Part shown: in pieces, positions 5,767-7,441 of the stretch
Position numbering within the stretch: position 1 is the first letter of the stretch
Layout: the number at the start of each line of letters is the position of its first letter
The notes under the pieces: generated by a model
Seen by the model: the letters and a program-made list of their open reading frames with translations, nothing else
What the model was told of the DNA's origin: nothing
Databases searched by the model: none
Program-made: the position numbers and the translations under genes
Assembly: GCA_964638815.1 (NCBI GenBank)
Contig: CAZXBB010000443.1
Coordinates: forward strand, 1-7,441
From: CAZXBB01 sp964638815
GTDB taxonomy: Bacteria > Planctomycetota > Phycisphaerae > Phycisphaerales > SM1A02
Direction: 5' to 3'
Length of the DNA stretch: 7,441 nucleotides

Positions 5767-7206
5767 ATGAGCGAGTGGTTCGACGCCGAATTGCATGCCG
5801 ATCGCGCCCTCGAGATGTACGAGCGCGGCCGCTGGGCAGAGGCCGAATCCGAGCTTCGCAAGGCGTTATCGCTGAATCCGGACCAGGCCGAGTGGCACTA
5901 CAACCTCGGCATGACGCTGGAGGCCGCCGGGCGGGACCTCGAGGCCCTTGCCAGCTACGAGCGGACGATCGACCTCCTGCCCGAGCAGTCGGAACCGCTC
6001 GTCGCCGCGGCCGTCGTGTGCAATCGCCTGCGGCGGTTCGAGCGGGCGATGGAGTGGCTCGACCAGGCCCTCGGGCTCGCCCCGACCTCGGCGACCGCGT
6101 ACGCCCACAAGATCGACGCCCTCTCGCGGCTCGGCCGTCACGACGAGGCCGAGACGACGTTCTACATGGCCCAGCACGCGCTCCCCGAGCCCTGCCCGCA
6201 CTGCCTGGCGGCGATCGCCGAGAGCCTGATCGAGCGGCGCGACTACGACCGGGCCGGATGGTGCCTGCGGGAGTCGCTCCGCCTCGAGCCGCACCTGCCC
6301 CGGCTGCGGGCGCGGCTGGCGGCGGTCCTCGCGGCGACCGGGCGACCGCAGCGGGCGCTCCAGATGTACCTGCGCGACCTGCGCGACGACCCGGGCAACA
6401 TCGACACGCTCCTCGACTACGGCGAGCTGCTCATCGATCTCGGCCGGCTGCCGGAAGCGTCCGAGAAGTTCCGGCGCGTCCTCGAGCTCGAGCCCGCGAA
6501 CGTCGACGCCCACTACCGGCTCGGGCAGGTGGCGATGGCCTCGGGCCGGTTCGAGCAGGCGCACCTCGAGTTCGGGCTCGTGCTCAAGCTCGATCGGCGA
6601 TTTCCGCTCATCCGTCTCTCGCTCGCCGAGGCGCTCCTGAAGCGTCACGACCTGGACGCGGCGCGGCAGTGCCTGCGCGACGAGCTCGACGAGTGGTCGC
6701 AGGAGGGCGCGCTCGACCGCGGCCCCGCCGAGGGCCGCGACGATCGCCTCCCGACCGACCGCGGGCGCGACACGCTCCCCGAAGAAGCCGAGCCGATGAC
6801 GTGGAGCGTCGACGACTACGAACGCTTCGGCGACCTGCTCGTGCAGGCCGGCATGACCGCCGAAGCCGCCGTCATGTTCGAGCACGCGATGGAGGGAGGA
6901 AACGACTCCGGCGACAGCCGCTGCGAGAGTCCCGCGCTGTTGCGCAAGCTCGCGATTGCCCGCTTCCGCTCCGGCGATACCGCCGGCGGCGTGGCGGCGA
7001 GCCGACGCGTCCTGCGTTTCGATCCCAACTGCGTCGCGTCCATCCACAACCTGGCGCTGGCCGCCCTGCGGGCGGGGCAGCTCCGCATCGCCGCGGGCTG
7101 GGTCGGCCGCGGCCTCCGCGTTGACCGCCACGACGACGGACTGCGCCGGCTGCGTATGAAGACGTGGCTGGCGTGGGTGAAGAAAGCGGGGAAGGTCAGA
7201 CGCTAG
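5767..7206 (+). CDS. Tetratricopeptide-repeat protein, function unknown
   Basis: The product is 479 residues, built almost wholly of TPR helical pairs. No signal peptide or membrane segment is seen, so it is probably cytoplasmic. Typical units start at about residues 8, 42 (AEWHYNLGMTLEAAGRDLEA), 76, 110, 145, 179, 213 (DTLLDYGELLIDLGRLPEA) and 247 (DAHYRLGQVAMASGRFEQA), with a further pair at about 281-303. A charged, low-complexity linker (about 311-345, rich in Asp, Glu and Arg) follows, then three more units at about 346-378, 387-420 and 421-454. The tail is basic (KTWLAWVKKAGKVRR). A CPHC motif at 143-146 lies at the start of the fifth unit; it could be a redox or metal pair or only packing residues. 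TPR arrays bind partner proteins, and no enzymatic domain is visible. The ATG at 5767 is supported by its Shine-Dalgarno. The gene diverges from the HEAT-repeat gene. Confidence 0.88.
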   Translation: MSEWFDAELHADRALEMYERGRWAEAESELRKALSLNPDQAEWHYNLGMTLEAAGRDLEALASYERTIDLLPEQSEPLVAAAVVCNRLRRFERAMEWLDQALGLAPTSATAYAHKIDALSRLGRHDEAETTFYMAQHALPEPCPHCLAAIAESLIERRDYDRAGWCLRESLRLEPHLPRLRARLAAVLAATGRPQRALQMYLRDLRDDPGNIDTLLDYGELLIDLGRLPEASEKFRRVLELEPANVDAHYRLGQVAMASGRFEQAHLEFGLVLKLDRRFPLIRLSLAEALLKRHDLDAARQCLRDELDEWSQEGALDRGPAEGRDDRLPTDRGRDTLPEEAEPMTWSVDDYERFGDLLVQAGMTAEAAVMFEHAMEGGNDSGDSRCESPALLRKLAIARFRSGDTAGGVAASRRVLRFDPNCVASIHNLALAALRAGQLRIAAGWVGRGLRVDRHDDGLRRLRMKTWLAWVKKAGKVRR

Positions 7207-7228
7207 CGGTGTGAGTCAGAGGTTCGCT

Positions 7229-7397
7229 GACGGCCGGATCCCGCATCGCGGTTCCGGTGTGCCCCGGTCCTGTGCTCTGACAGGGCCGGGCGGGGTGGGA
7301 CGACTCGACGGTGGTGGAGCTTTCGACACCACCCGGCCCTTGCCGAGCCAAGGACCGGGGCACACGAACACTTGCGGCGCGTCGCAGCTCTTCACCG
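7229..7397. repeat. Intergenic direct-repeat unit, complete copy (169 bp)
   Basis: The first 44 bases (7229-7272, starting GACGGCCGGATCCCGCATCG) recur exactly at 7398-7441, giving a unit of 169 bp. The unit opens with a small hairpin (CCGGA and CCGC at 7234-7244 pairing with GCGG and TCCGG at 7248-7257), contains the large nested palindrome at 7257-7365, and ends in about 30 bases without obvious structure. No open frame of note or transposase remnant lies in it. It begins 22 bases after the TPR stop codon. Confidence 0.85.
7257..7365. repeat. Nested palindrome with three internal hairpins
   Basis: The outer arms GTGTGCCCCGGTCCT (7257-7271) and its exact reverse complement (7351-7365) match at 15 of 15 bases. 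Inside, 7263-7273 pairs with 7280-7290 (11 bp with one G-T wobble, loop GCTCTG), 7310-7316 pairs with 7327-7333 (7 bp, loop of 10), and 7332-7341 pairs with 7350-7359 (10 bp with one mismatch, loop of 8). The left and right hairpins share the stem sequence and are mirror copies. The DNA can therefore form one long hairpin or three separate ones. This architecture is typical of REP/BIME or MITE-like elements. It could also protect or end the TPR transcript. Confidence 0.8.
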
Positions 7398-7441
7398 GAC
7401 GGCCGGATCCCGCATCGCGGTTCCGGTGTGCCCCGGTCCTG
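7398..7441. repeat. Second copy of the 169-bp repeat, cut by the window edge
   Basis: This stretch is identical to 7229-7272 over all 44 bases and runs off the right end inside the left palindrome arm. A tandem array of at least two units is therefore likely, although only the first quarter of the second unit can be seen. Confidence 0.8.

Noticed and set aside
5703..7124. Plus-strand frame of 473 codons overlapping the TPR gene
   Set aside because: The product is an arginine/proline/alanine-rich low-complexity chain; the other plus frame gives regular TPR motifs with a good ribosome binding site.
5866..7131. Minus-strand frame of 421 codons opposite the TPR gene
   Set aside because: Antisense shadow with no recognisable domain, and no start signals.
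7207..7235. Terminator after the TPR gene (GTCAG and CTGAC at 7215-7231)
   Set aside because: The stem is only 5 bp with no T-run; the adjacent palindromic unit is a stronger candidate for a 3' end structure.
7229..7441. CRISPR array
   Set aside because: The spacing of 169 bp, the extensive internal palindromes within the unit, and the absence of short regular repeats and spacers do not fit.

Overview
The window is a GC-rich bacterial chromosomal segment with five protein-coding genes. None of them is a phage, plasmid, transposase or defence gene. From remembered family features (no search was run), a Planctomycetota-like organism, perhaps of the Phycisphaerae type, fits best. The MnmA carries an insertion before a GHQGCC motif, the HEAT protein has a WxxWW motif, a large TPR protein is present, and long palindromic repeats fill intergenic DNA. 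Other GC-rich phyla such as Acidobacteriota cannot be excluded.

Layout from left to right. (1) 1-1452 (+): the 3' part of paaN, an aldehyde dehydrogenase of phenylacetate breakdown, cut by the left window edge. (2) 1466-1539: a REP-like imperfect palindrome. (3) 1553-2146 (+): paaY, a left-handed beta-helix hexapeptide protein of the same pathway. (4) 2227-3372 (+): mnmA, the tRNA U34 2-thiouridylase, with a TACAAT box so close to its GTG that the mRNA may be leaderless. (5) 3373-3493: a gap between convergent genes, holding a short GC hairpin, a hexamer tandem repeat and a pair of GC palindromes. (6) 3494-5665 (-): a secreted HEAT-repeat protein whose signal peptide is built from a 12-bp tandem repeat and holds seven cysteines in 17 residues. 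(7) 5666-5766: a divergent promoter region. (8) 5767-7206 (+): a TPR protein of 479 residues. (9) 7207-7441: non-coding DNA with a 169-bp direct-repeat unit containing a nested palindrome; a second copy begins before the window ends.

paaN and paaY are probably the tail of a phenylacetate (paa) cluster lying to the left: PaaN oxidises the ring-opened semialdehyde, and PaaY is an accessory or repair protein. mnmA is an unrelated housekeeping gene with its own promoter. The HEAT and TPR genes diverge from a shared 101-bp region and are both repeat scaffolds of unknown function, so co-regulation is possible but unproven. I see no clear new multi-gene system. The features most worth following up are the right-edge palindromic repeat array, the cysteine-rich signal peptide grown from a minisatellite, and the short-leader promoter pattern.
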